From contig JAUXBK010000108.1 in the NCBI GenBank assembly GCA_030619405.1, positions 1 to 8,495 on the forward strand: a stretch of DNA of 8,495 nt. The letters run 5' to 3'. Below the pieces are notes generated by a model that saw only the letters and a program-made list of their open reading frames with translations, had not been told where the DNA came from and searched no databases. The translations under genes were made by a program, and so were the position numbers. This DNA comes from Sedimenticola sp. (GTDB lineage Bacteria > Pseudomonadota > Gammaproteobacteria > Chromatiales > Chromatiaceae). Below, piece after piece: positions 1-6,067 of this stretch (positions within the stretch are counted from its first letter, which is position 1; each line of letters starts with the position of its first letter).

Positions 1-138
1 CGGGGGTCTGTCGGATCGGTCAACTGTGACCTGGATCCTCCAAGTGCTCACACTCACAGAGACAAGCTCTTGATCCGTATACCGATATTTGCTCCCTCGG
101 AAATCACAATAAGGATTCCACTCGGTCGCAAATTCGCT
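1..138. other. Edge region downstream of the DUF1249 gene, possible start of a further minus-strand gene
   Basis: No complete gene is visible. On the minus strand a TTG codon at 23-21 opens a frame (LTDPTDP...) that runs off the left edge, and a GGAGG lies 13 bases upstream of it, which is rather far. In E. coli the yqiB gene, the relative of the neighbouring DUF1249 gene, is followed by cpdA (cyclic-AMP phosphodiesterase), so a cpdA-like gene could begin here. Seven codons cannot establish that. I see no hairpin with a T-tract after the DUF1249 stop, which is compatible with transcription continuing leftward. Confidence 0.2.
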
Positions 139-642
139 CTACGAATCAATATCTTGCACTCTGTAAGCACGATCACTTGCAGGATCTAGGTGTGACTCGC
201 GGTCGAACAGATGCCCCTGGCTTACACAATAGGAGAGCCACTTGGAGAGAAACAGGTTCACCCGCCACTTCTGCTCCAGCATCGATGGCTGCAACCCTCC
301 ATTCAGCAGCAGGGATTTTTGATTGATTTCAAGCACTTCCACCTGCCCCGAATCATGATACACCCTGAGCTGGGCATCGGGATCGGGCTTTCGCGCTGCT
401 GCGTGAGAAAAATAGTAGGTGAGGCGGGCCAGCGTAGTATAGGGCGTCTGCTCCAGCACCTCCAGGTGGAGGTCCATCGCCCCACGCGGGCTGGAGACGT
501 GTCGACCCTCTATACCACGGATCTCCGGGGCCAGACGCATGAGATGACGGTAATTCTCGTCACACAGATCCATCAACCAGCCCACGGTAGGGCGGCTATG
601 GTAGAGGGAATTCAGACCCCAGGGATAACTGGGAGCCCTCAT
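139..642 (-). CDS. DUF1249 (YqiB-family) protein of unknown function
   Basis: The 167-residue product resembles E. coli YqiB (about 140 residues, DUF1249). Shared features seen here are an early L-M-D-L-C-D-E-N-Y stretch (residues 23-31), a Y-T-T-L segment (68-71), an R-V-Y-H-D motif (93-97) and a C-terminal K-W-R-V-N-x-F-L-x-x-W-L-x-Y-C block (125-139) ending in QGH. There is no signal peptide or membrane segment, so it is probably cytosolic. The family has no established biochemical activity. The ATG at 642-640 is the first start codon after an in-frame stop at 777-775 and has a weak GAGGGG ribosome-binding site just upstream; it adds about 20 residues before the conserved region. The frame is open but has no ATG, GTG or TTG between 774 and 643, so a longer protein would need a non-standard start. 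In E. coli the relative sits between nudF and cpdA; here its upstream neighbour is a thioredoxin gene instead. Confidence 0.85.
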   Translation of the reverse strand: MRAPSYPWGLNSLYHSRPTVGWLMDLCDENYRHLMRLAPEIRGIEGRHVSSPRGAMDLHLEVLEQTPYTTLARLTYYFSHAAARKPDPDAQLRVYHDSGQVEVLEINQKSLLLNGGLQPSMLEQKWRVNLFLSKWLSYCVSQGHLFDRESHLDPASDRAYRVQDIDS

Positions 643-768
643 GTCCCCTCTTGCCCGTGCAACGGCAAAACGATACTGCTCATAGTGTTCACTGTTCGGC
701 TGACTTCTTTTTCCCTTGAGTGCAGCCAGTTGTTTCCCCTGGCGGCTGGAGTACGAAAGATGGTCGGC

Positions 769-777
769 AGTATATCA
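769..777 (-). promoter_or_regulatory. Candidate extended -10 promoter for the DUF1249 gene
   Basis: Read on the minus strand, this is TGATATACT: a TATACT -10 hexamer (5 of 6 to TATAAT) preceded by the TGn of an extended -10 element. No good -35 hexamer lies 16-18 bases upstream, which extended -10 promoters tolerate. The predicted start site near 762 would give a leader of about 120 bases before the ATG at 642. It lies just downstream, in transcription order, of the thioredoxin terminator, which is where a new promoter is expected. Confidence 0.4.
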
Positions 778-811
778 GTGATTGTCGCGATACTCCGACT
801 GCGTCGCTCAC

Positions 812-846
812 AAAAAAAGCCGGTAACTGTGATTACCGGCTTTTTT
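812..846 (-). terminator. Intrinsic terminator of the thioredoxin gene (symmetrical, potentially bidirectional)
   Basis: A perfect 8-bp stem (GCCGGTAA, 819-826, with TTACCGGC, 833-840) closes a 6-base loop. It is flanked by seven A (812-818) and six T (841-846), so on the minus strand the hairpin is followed by a run of T. It starts 21 bases after the thioredoxin stop codon. Because both flanks are A/T tracts it could also stop transcription arriving on the plus strand. Confidence 0.9.
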
Positions 847-867
847 CGTTGAAAAACAGAGCCGGCG

Positions 868-1236
868 TCAGGCGTTGGCGCTCTCTTCGGCTATCTGTTT
901 GTGCACTTCAGCCATATCGAGTTCGCGCGCCTTCTGCAACAAATCCCGGAACGCCCCTTCCGGCAATGCGCCGGGCTGACTGAATATGATCACCTTTTCA
1001 CGGAAGATCATCAGTGTCGGGATGGAGCGGATCTGGAAATGCATGGCTATCTCCTGCTCCTCTTCCGTATTCACTTTGGCAAATACGATATCCGGGTGCT
1101 CTTCGGAAACCTTCTCATAGGTGGGTGCAAACGAACGACAGGGGCCACACCAGGGGGCCCAGAAATCTACGATAACAAAATCACTTTCAGATACAGTTTT
1201 TTCGAAACTGTCTTTGTCCAGTTCAGTAACGGCCAC
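868..1236 (-). CDS. Thioredoxin (WCGPC active site)
   Basis: A 122-residue single-domain thioredoxin, a cytosolic protein-disulfide reductase normally recharged by NADPH-thioredoxin reductase. The redox motif W29-C30-G31-P32-C33 is intact. D24 matches the buried Asp26 of E. coli thioredoxin, and the substrate-binding cis-proline is P73 in S-I-P-T. The fold order is otherwise normal (V-D-F-W-A-P strand, A-K-V-N strand, F-R-E-K turn, P-G-A near the end). The protein is about 13 residues longer than E. coli TrxA because of an acidic, helical C-terminal tail ending ESANA. The start is GTG at 1236-1234, with AGGGGA (1247-1242) five bases upstream. The gene has its own promoter candidate and its own terminator, so it is probably monocistronic. 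It could be a second thioredoxin rather than the main trxA, which usually sits beside rho, so I give no symbol. Confidence 0.93.
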   Translation of the reverse strand: MAVTELDKDSFEKTVSESDFVIVDFWAPWCGPCRSFAPTYEKVSEEHPDIVFAKVNTEEEQEIAMHFQIRSIPTLMIFREKVIIFSQPGALPEGAFRDLLQKARELDMAEVHKQIAEESANA

Positions 1237-1275
1237 GGAAGTCCCCTGTGCAGGTATAGCTAAAGAAAGTTTGAT

Positions 1276-1303
1276 ATTGTATCAGGGAAGACTTATGTAT
1301 TAA
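1276..1303 (-). promoter_or_regulatory. Candidate sigma-70 promoter of the thioredoxin gene
   Basis: On the minus strand a -10 hexamer TACAAT (1281-1276, 5 of 6 to consensus) is preceded by TGA, giving an extended -10. A weak -35, TTAATA (1303-1298, 4 of 6), lies 16 bases upstream. The predicted start near 1269 leaves a leader of about 33 bases before the GTG at 1236. Its place between the adk terminator and the thioredoxin start fits. Confidence 0.5.
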
Positions 1304-1319
1304 CAGACGTTTATAAACG

Positions 1320-1349
1320 AAAAAAACCGGACTGCAAGTCCGGTTTTTT
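1320..1349 (-). terminator. Intrinsic terminator of adk (symmetrical, potentially bidirectional)
   Basis: The 7-bp stem CCGGACT (1327-1333) pairs with AGTCCGG (1337-1343) around a GCA loop. Seven A (1320-1326) and six T (1344-1349) flank it and could extend the stem. On the minus strand the hairpin is followed by the T run and lies 23 bases past the adk stop codon. Confidence 0.9.
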
Positions 1350-1372
1350 CACTGTTCTCGACCCAAAAAACT

Positions 1373-2017
1373 TCAGCCGAGACCGCTGAAGATCTGCTCG
1401 CGAATCTCGTCCACACTGCCCACGCCATTCACCTTCACGTACTTCAGGTTCCCGGCATCGGCCTCCTTGGTGTAAAAATCGATCAGGGGTTCGGTCTGAT
1501 CATGGTAGATCTTCAGGCGTGCCTTAACCGTCTCCTGCTGATCGTCATCACGCTGAATCAGCGGTTCCGCGGTCACGTCGTCCTTGCCCTCCTCCTTCGG
1601 GGGATTGAAGGTGACGTGGTAGGTGCGACCGGAAGCGAGATGGACGCGACGACCGGACATGCGCTTGATGATCTCTTCATCAGGTACATCGATCTCTACC
1701 ACGGCATCGACCGCAACTCCTGCCTCCTTCAAGGCCTCGGCCTGTGGGATGGTGCGCGGGAACCCGTCGAACAGATAGCCGTTCTTGCAATCGTCGTCTT
1801 TGATGCGCTCCTTCACCATTCCCATGATGATGTCGTCCGAGACGAGACCACCCGCATCCATGATCTTCTTGGCCGCCTTGCCAAGCTCGCTGCCCGCTTT
1901 CACGTGAGCGCGCAGCATGTCTCCGGTAGAGATCTGGGGAATATTGTACTTTTCCTTGATGTAGTTGGCCTGTGTGCCTTTTCCGGCGCCGGGGCCGCCA
2001 AGCAGAATTACGCGCAT
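1373..2017 (-). CDS. adk: Adenylate kinase
   Basis: Catalyses ATP + AMP = 2 ADP in the cytosol, setting the adenylate energy balance. At 214 residues it has exactly the E. coli length and aligns with E. coli Adk without gaps by eye. The P-loop is G7-G-P-G-A-G-K13-G-T15. The AMP-binding D-G-F-P-R motif is at 84-88. R123, R156 and R167 match the catalytic arginines. The lid (about 122-159) is of the long type and lacks the four zinc-binding cysteines of many Gram-positive enzymes; instead it has H126, S129, D146 and T149, the hydrogen-bond set of Gram-negative lids. The ATG at 2017-2015 has an AGGAG ribosome-binding site seven bases upstream (2029-2025). htpG lies upstream on the same strand, the same neighbour order as E. 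coli htpG-adk, and a strong terminator follows. Confidence 0.98.
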   Translation of the reverse strand: MRVILLGGPGAGKGTQANYIKEKYNIPQISTGDMLRAHVKAGSELGKAAKKIMDAGGLVSDDIIMGMVKERIKDDDCKNGYLFDGFPRTIPQAEALKEAGVAVDAVVEIDVPDEEIIKRMSGRRVHLASGRTYHVTFNPPKEEGKDDVTAEPLIQRDDDQQETVKARLKIYHDQTEPLIDFYTKEADAGNLKYVKVNGVGSVDEIREQIFSGLG

Positions 2018-2049
2018 CGGGTTACTCCTGGTTGTGAATCGGGTTCAAG

Positions 2050-2093
2050 GGGGCTACAGCCGCCTCGGTCCGGCGGAAGTCTGCCATAGCCCC
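2050..2093 (-). other. Possible stem-loop in the adk leader
   Basis: An outer 7-bp stem (GGGGCTA, 2050-2056, with TAGCCCC, 2087-2093) encloses an inner 5-bp stem (CCGCC, 2060-2064, with GGCGG, 2072-2076) with a 7-base loop. The structure ends about 20 bases before the adk ribosome-binding site, so it would form in the leader RNA if adk is transcribed from the htpG-adk gap or by read-through from htpG. There is no T-tract after it on the minus strand, so it is not an intrinsic terminator. It matches no riboswitch or attenuator that I recognise. Confidence 0.4.
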
Positions 2094-2114
2094 GCCAAAA
2101 CCGCCATTCGAGTG

Positions 2115-2130
2115 TGCAAATATGCAAATA
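2115..2130. repeat. Tandem 8-mer TGCAAATA, two perfect copies
   Basis: TGCAAATA occurs at 2115-2122 and again directly at 2123-2130, in an A/T-rich pocket of the htpG-adk gap. On the minus strand this pocket contains TATTTG, 17 bases downstream of TTCATA, a weak possible adk promoter. The repeat could be a binding site or chance. Confidence 0.5.
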
Positions 2131-2147
2131 CAGTGGGTTTATGAAGG

Positions 2148-2228
2148 CCTGCCTGAAAACAGTAACAAAATCCGCGTTATTTCCGCGTCAATCCGCGGCT
2201 GGAGGCCCGCCTGTCTGAAAACTGTCAC
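2148..2228. repeat. Pair of imperfect 19-bp direct repeats between htpG and adk
   Basis: Copy one at 2148-2166 and copy two at 2210-2228 share 16 of 19 bases, with the core CTGAAAAC identical in both. Their start points are 62 bases apart. The second copy ends six bases from the htpG stop codon. They could be remains of a small duplication or paired protein sites; the sequence does not decide. Confidence 0.55.
2171..2197. repeat. Three TCCGCG hexamers spaced about one helical turn apart
   Basis: TCCGCG begins at 2171, 2182 and 2192, steps of 11 and 10 bases, so all three copies face the same side of the DNA helix. The cluster lies inside the spacer between the two 19-bp direct repeats, upstream of adk. 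Such phasing is typical of cooperative protein binding, but no regulator can be named. Confidence 0.45.
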
Positions 2229-2233
2229 GCCCC

Positions 2234-4126
2234 TTAGAGCATCAGCTGGTTGAGCCGGCGCACGAAGGCCGCCGGGTCCTCCAGCTGGCCTCCCTCCGCC
2301 AGGGTCGCCTGATCGAGCAGGATCCGAGCCAGATCCCCGAACACCGCCTCGTCCTGCTCATCGTTCATTCGCTCAACCAGCGAGTGGGTCACATTGACCT
2401 CCAGTATCGGTCGGCTGCCCGGAGTCTCCTGACCCAGCTGTTTCATGACCCGCTGCAGGTTGGCGCTCATATCGTAGTCTCCCACCACGATGCAGGCCGG
2501 GGACTCGGTCAGGCGGTTGCTGACCCGCACCTCCTGAACAGCGTCACCCAGTGCCCCGGTGATCCGTTCCACCAGCCCCTTATGTTCTTCCGCGACCTTT
2601 TCCAGCTGCTTCTTGCTCTCCTCATCCTCGAGCTCACCCAGATCCAGCTGCCCCTTGGCCACCGACTGCAGGTGCTTGCCCTGGTAGTCGGCCAGGTGAG
2701 AGACCAGCCACTCATCGACGCGATCGGTCAGCAACAGCACCTCCACACCCTTCTGCTTGAACACCTCCAGATGGGGGCTGTGGAGCGCCGCCGCATAGCT
2801 GTCTGCAGTGATGTAATAGATCTTCTCCTGCTTCTCCTGCATCCTTTCGATATAGTCATCCAGTGCGACGGTCTGTGCCTCGCTCTCCGACTTGGTAGTG
2901 GTGAAACGCAGTAGCCCCGCGACCTTCTCCTTGTTGGCAAAATCCTCTGCCGGCCCCTCTTTCAACACCTTGCCGAAAGCGTTCCAGAAAGCCTGGTACT
3001 TCTCACCCTCCTCCTTGGCCATCTTCTCCAACAGCCCCAGCACCCGCTTGCTGTTGGCGGTGCGGATACTGTCGATCTTGCGGTCGTGCTGCAGGATTTC
3101 CCGGGAGACGTTGAGCGGCAGGTCATCCGAATCCACCACCCCCTTGACGAAACGCAGATAGTGGGGCATCAGCTTGTCGGCCTCATCCATGATGAAGACC
3201 CGCCGCACGTAGAGCTTCACCCCGTGCTTCGGCTCCTGCTCCCACAGGTCGAACGGCGCCTTCGCCGGCAGGTACAGGAGAGAGGTGTATTCATGCTTTC
3301 CCTCTACCCGGTTGTGGGACCAGGCCAGCGGGTCCTCGAAATCGTGGCTGATATGCTTGTAGAACGCTTTGTATTCCTCGTCCGTGATCTCCGACTTGCT
3401 GCGCATCCAGAGCGCGGTCCCCTTGTTGACCTGCTCCCATTGGGGCGCCGGCGGCTCCTCACCCTCAGGCGCGAATTGTTCCGTCAGCATCTCCACCGGA
3501 ATGGCGACGTAGTCGGAAAACTTGGTGATGATCGCCCGCAGACGGAAACTCTCCAGAAACTCATCCTCCCCCTCACGCAGGTGGAGGGTGATCTCGGTCC
3601 CCCGGTACGCTTTCTCGACCGTCTCGATAGAATAGGAGCCCTCACCCGATGACTCCCAGCGCACCCCGTGCTCGCCACCCAGCCCCCCCCGGCGGGTCAG
3701 CAGTGTCACCTTGTCAGCAACGATGAAGGAGGAGTAGAAGCCGACGCCAAACTGGCCGATGAGCTGATTGTCCTGGGTCTGATCCCCGGAGAGAGACTCC
3801 AGGAACTTACGGGTGCCAGAACTGGCGATGGTACCGATGGTATCCGCCACTTCCTGGCGACTCATGCCGATACCATTGTCTGAAATGGTGATGGTGCGGC
3901 GTTCCTTGTCCACGGAAATGCGGATGCGAAGGTCCGGATCGTCCTCATACAACGCGTCGTCGGTCAGCGCCTCGAAACGGAGTTTTTCCGCCGCATCGGA
4001 TGCGTTGGAGATCAGTTCCCGCAGAAAGATCTCCTTGTTGCTGTACAGAGAGCGTATCACCAGCTTCAAAACCTGGCTCACCTCCGCCTGAAATTCCATG
4101 GTCTCCTTGTGCGCATCAACTGTCAT
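2234..4126 (-). CDS. htpG: Hsp90-family chaperone HtpG
   Basis: ATP-dependent cytosolic homodimeric chaperone that helps proteins fold and survive heat stress. With the ATG start chosen here it has 630 residues (E. coli 624) and aligns over its full length. The N-terminal GHKL ATPase domain (about 1-235) shows the catalytic Glu37 in E-L-I-S-N-A-S-D-A, the nucleotide-binding D-N-G-I-G-M at 83-88 and the G-Q-F-G-V-G-F lid-hinge motif at 124-130. The middle domain contains the conserved L-N-V-S-R-E-I-L-Q stretch that contacts ATP. The C-terminal dimerisation domain ends R-R-L-N-Q-L-M-L, close to the E. coli end. A TTG six codons earlier (4144) is open in frame, but it overlaps the GGAGG ribosome-binding site, and M-T-V-x-x-H-K-E-T is the usual beginning of gammaproteobacterial HtpG. 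A heat-shock promoter lies upstream. No T-tract terminator is visible after the stop. Confidence 0.97.
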   Translation of the reverse strand: MTVDAHKETMEFQAEVSQVLKLVIRSLYSNKEIFLRELISNASDAAEKLRFEALTDDALYEDDPDLRIRISVDKERRTITISDNGIGMSRQEVADTIGTIASSGTRKFLESLSGDQTQDNQLIGQFGVGFYSSFIVADKVTLLTRRGGLGGEHGVRWESSGEGSYSIETVEKAYRGTEITLHLREGEDEFLESFRLRAIITKFSDYVAIPVEMLTEQFAPEGEEPPAPQWEQVNKGTALWMRSKSEITDEEYKAFYKHISHDFEDPLAWSHNRVEGKHEYTSLLYLPAKAPFDLWEQEPKHGVKLYVRRVFIMDEADKLMPHYLRFVKGVVDSDDLPLNVSREILQHDRKIDSIRTANSKRVLGLLEKMAKEEGEKYQAFWNAFGKVLKEGPAEDFANKEKVAGLLRFTTTKSESEAQTVALDDYIERMQEKQEKIYYITADSYAAALHSPHLEVFKQKGVEVLLLTDRVDEWLVSHLADYQGKHLQSVAKGQLDLGELEDEESKKQLEKVAEEHKGLVERITGALGDAVQEVRVSNRLTESPACIVVGDYDMSANLQRVMKQLGQETPGSRPILEVNVTHSLVERMNDEQDEAVFGDLARILLDQATLAEGGQLEDPAAFVRRLNQLML

Positions 4127-4137
4127 TGCCGTCGTTA

Positions 4138-4142
4138 CCTCC
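4138..4142 (-). promoter_or_regulatory. htpG: Ribosome-binding site deciding the htpG start
   Basis: GGAGG on the minus strand, 11 bases before the ATG at 4126-4124. That spacing is on the long side but usable, and the site overlaps the alternative TTG at 4144, which rules that start out. A third in-frame ATG at 4099 has AAGGAG only three bases upstream; it would remove the conserved MTVDAHKET beginning and is less likely. Confidence 0.65.
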
Positions 4143-4260
4143 AAACTCGGGTTTTCAATAATATTCTGGAACCAGGCTGGCCCGGGAACCTGTTGGATCG
4201 GGTGCGGCCCCGTCTCGACCGGACAAGACCAACAGACTTCCCCCAGAAAGCAGAGATCGG

Positions 4261-4289
4261 ATTATGGGGGCTGGCACCAGGATTTCAAC
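4261..4289 (-). promoter_or_regulatory. htpG: Heat-shock (sigma-32-type) promoter of htpG, overlapping a sigma-70 promoter
   Basis: On the minus strand GTTGAAA (4289-4283) is followed after 13 bases by CCCCATAA (4269-4262). The sigma-32 consensus is CTTGAAA, 13-15 bases, CCCCATNT, so each element has about one mismatch and the spacing is right. The same bases also read as a sigma-70 promoter: TTGAAA (4288-4283), 16 bases, CATAAT (4266-4261), each 5 of 6 to consensus. The predicted start near 4254 gives a leader of about 128 bases. htpG is a known sigma-32 regulon member in E. coli, so sequence and context agree. Confidence 0.75.
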
Positions 4290-4372
4290 CCCTCACCACT
4301 GCGCTCACTCGATTCTTGGCTGGGCTTGTGCTTGAATATTCGCCTCAGGAAACGCCGTGGAACCCAGCTGTC

Positions 4373-6007
4373 ATGAACATCGAACAGATCAATACCCAAC
4401 CATTTTCCGATCAACGTCCCGGCACATCGGGCCTGCGCAAGAAGGTACGTCAGTTTCAGCAGCCCCGTTATCTGGAGAACTTCGTCCAGTCCATCTTCGA
4501 TACCCAGAGCGACCTCAGCTCCGGCGCCCTGGTGGTCGGGGGGGATGGCCGCTACTACAACCGCACCGCCATAAAGACCATTCTGCGCATGGCGGCCGCC
4601 AACGGTGTCGTCCGCGTCCTGGTGGGCCGGGGTGGCATCCTCTCGACCCCGGCCGCCTCCTGCATCATCCGCAAATACAACACCCAGGGCGGGATCATCC
4701 TCTCCGCCAGCCACAACCCGGGGGGGCCGGATGAGGATTTCGGCATCAAGTTCAATGTTCCCAACGGTGGACCGGCACCGGAGAAGGTGACCGAGGCGAT
4801 GTACCAGCGAACCCTGGAGATCGACAGCTACCGCATCGTTGAGGCCGACGATATCGACCTCGACCAGCCGGGTATCCAGACCCTGGGCGAGATGCAGGTC
4901 GAGATCATTGATCCGGTCAACGACTATGCCAATCTGATGCGGGAGATTTTCGACTTCGATGCCATTCATCAGCTGTTCAATTCCGGCCTGTTCCGTATGC
5001 GCTTCGATGCCATGCATGCGGTGACCGGGCCCTACGCCACCCAGATTCTGGAGAAAATGCTGGGCGCCGAACCCGGTACTGTGGTCAACGGCATCCCCAA
5101 AGAGGATTTCGGTGGCGGCCACCCGGACCCCAATCTGGTACATGCCCACGACCTGGTGGAGATGACCCGGGGCCATGACCCGGTGGATTTCGCTGCCGCC
5201 TCGGACGGCGACGGTGACAGAAACATGATCCTCGGCAAGAATTTCTTCGTCACCCCCAGCGACAGTCTGGCGATCCTGGCGGCCAATGCCCATCTGGTTC
5301 CTGGCTACAGCATTGGCATACCGGGTATCGCCCGCTCCATGCCCACCAGCCAGGCAGCCGACCGGGTGGCCGACGCGCTGGGTATCGACTGCTTCGAGAC
5401 CCCCACCGGTTGGAAATTCTTCGGCAACCTGCTGGATGCGGGCAAGATCGCTATCTGCGGGGAGGAGAGCTTCGGCACCGGCTCTGACCACGTGCGGGAG
5501 AAAGACGGCCTCTGGGCAGTGCTCTTCTGGCTCAATCTGCTGGCGGTCAAGCAGCAGTCGGTCTCCGCCATCGTGCACGACCACTGGCGGCGGTTCGGCC
5601 GCAACTATTACACCCGCCACGATTACGAAGGGGTGGACAAAGCGGCCGCCGAGACGCTGATGAAAGATCTGCGGTTCCGGCTCGATGACCTGAAAGGTCA
5701 GCAATTTGGCGACTATAAGGTGGACTACGCCGACGATTTCGCGTACACCGACCCGGTCGATGGCAGCGTGTCAGAAAATCAGGGCATCCGCATCGGCTTC
5801 ACCGATGGCTCCCGCATCGTATTGCGTCTCTCCGGCACGGGCACCGTCGGCGCCACCCTGCGCGTCTACCTGGAGGCCTACGAACCCGACCCGGACAGGC
5901 ACGATCTGGAGACTGCCGACGTCATGGCACCCCTCGCTGACCTGGCCGAGGAACTGGCGGATATCCGGAAGCGAACCGGGCGGGAAAAACCGGACGTCAT
6001 CACCTGA
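4373..6007 (+). CDS. pgm: Phosphoglucomutase, alpha-D-glucose-phosphate-specific
   Basis: Interconverts glucose 1-phosphate and glucose 6-phosphate in the cytosol through a phosphoserine enzyme, linking glycolysis to glycogen and nucleotide-sugar synthesis. The 544-residue protein is of the PGM1 type. The phosphorylated serine is S113 in S-A-S-H-N-P; the magnesium loop D-G-D-G-D-R is at 278-283; the sugar-binding G-E-E-S-F-G-T-G-S-D-H loop is at 363-373 and is followed by the R-E-K-D-G typical of PGM1; the phosphate-binding R-L-S-G-T-G-T is at 485-491. The N-terminal R-P-G-T-S-G-L-R (15-22) is the usual family beginning, which supports the ATG at 4373. The frame is open far upstream to 4109, but that part overlaps the htpG start region antisense and carries no family sequence. 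No good ribosome-binding site precedes the ATG; the nearest, AGGA, is 22 bases away. No terminator separates pgm from the gene at 6068. Confidence 0.96.
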   Translation: MNIEQINTQPFSDQRPGTSGLRKKVRQFQQPRYLENFVQSIFDTQSDLSSGALVVGGDGRYYNRTAIKTILRMAAANGVVRVLVGRGGILSTPAASCIIRKYNTQGGIILSASHNPGGPDEDFGIKFNVPNGGPAPEKVTEAMYQRTLEIDSYRIVEADDIDLDQPGIQTLGEMQVEIIDPVNDYANLMREIFDFDAIHQLFNSGLFRMRFDAMHAVTGPYATQILEKMLGAEPGTVVNGIPKEDFGGGHPDPNLVHAHDLVEMTRGHDPVDFAAASDGDGDRNMILGKNFFVTPSDSLAILAANAHLVPGYSIGIPGIARSMPTSQAADRVADALGIDCFETPTGWKFFGNLLDAGKIAICGEESFGTGSDHVREKDGLWAVLFWLNLLAVKQQSVSAIVHDHWRRFGRNYYTRHDYEGVDKAAAETLMKDLRFRLDDLKGQQFGDYKVDYADDFAYTDPVDGSVSENQGIRIGFTDGSRIVLRLSGTGTVGATLRVYLEAYEPDPDRHDLETADVMAPLADLAEELADIRKRTGREKPDVIT

Positions 6008-6067
6008 TCTTTCGATGTTCGACGAGCCTCGCTCATCCCTGATTTACGAATACCCCCTATTAAGGAT

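Noticed and set aside
211..852. 213-codon plus-strand open frame across the DUF1249 gene
   Set aside because: It is antisense to the DUF1249 gene, ends through the terminator hairpin at 812-846 and has no family resemblance.
4127..4254. RNA thermometer in the htpG leader
   Set aside because: Only a 4-bp hairpin (AAAC/GTTT) lies near the ribosome-binding site; there is no run of U or ROSE-like pairing with GGAGG, and the promoter already explains heat control.
4272..4287. Sigma-54-like element TGGCAC, 5 bases, TTTCA, on the plus strand ahead of pgm
   Set aside because: The invariant GC of the -12 element is TC here, and the same bases are better explained as the htpG promoter on the other strand.
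4109..4372. 88-codon N-terminal extension of pgm
   Set aside because: The added sequence overlaps the htpG start and its promoter, has no homology signature, and the known family beginning coincides with the ATG at 4373.
4262..5704. 480-codon open frame on the minus strand opposite pgm
   Set aside because: It lies antisense to a fully convincing pgm, its translation is rich in Gly, Val, His and Asp with no recognisable motif, and GC-rich genes commonly leave such a frame open.
6005..6067. In-frame pgm-TGA-SNF2 arrangement hinting at stop-codon read-through
   Set aside because: The two genes share a frame and the 20 codons between are open, but this happens often by chance, and no recoding signal such as a SECIS-like hairpin is visible.
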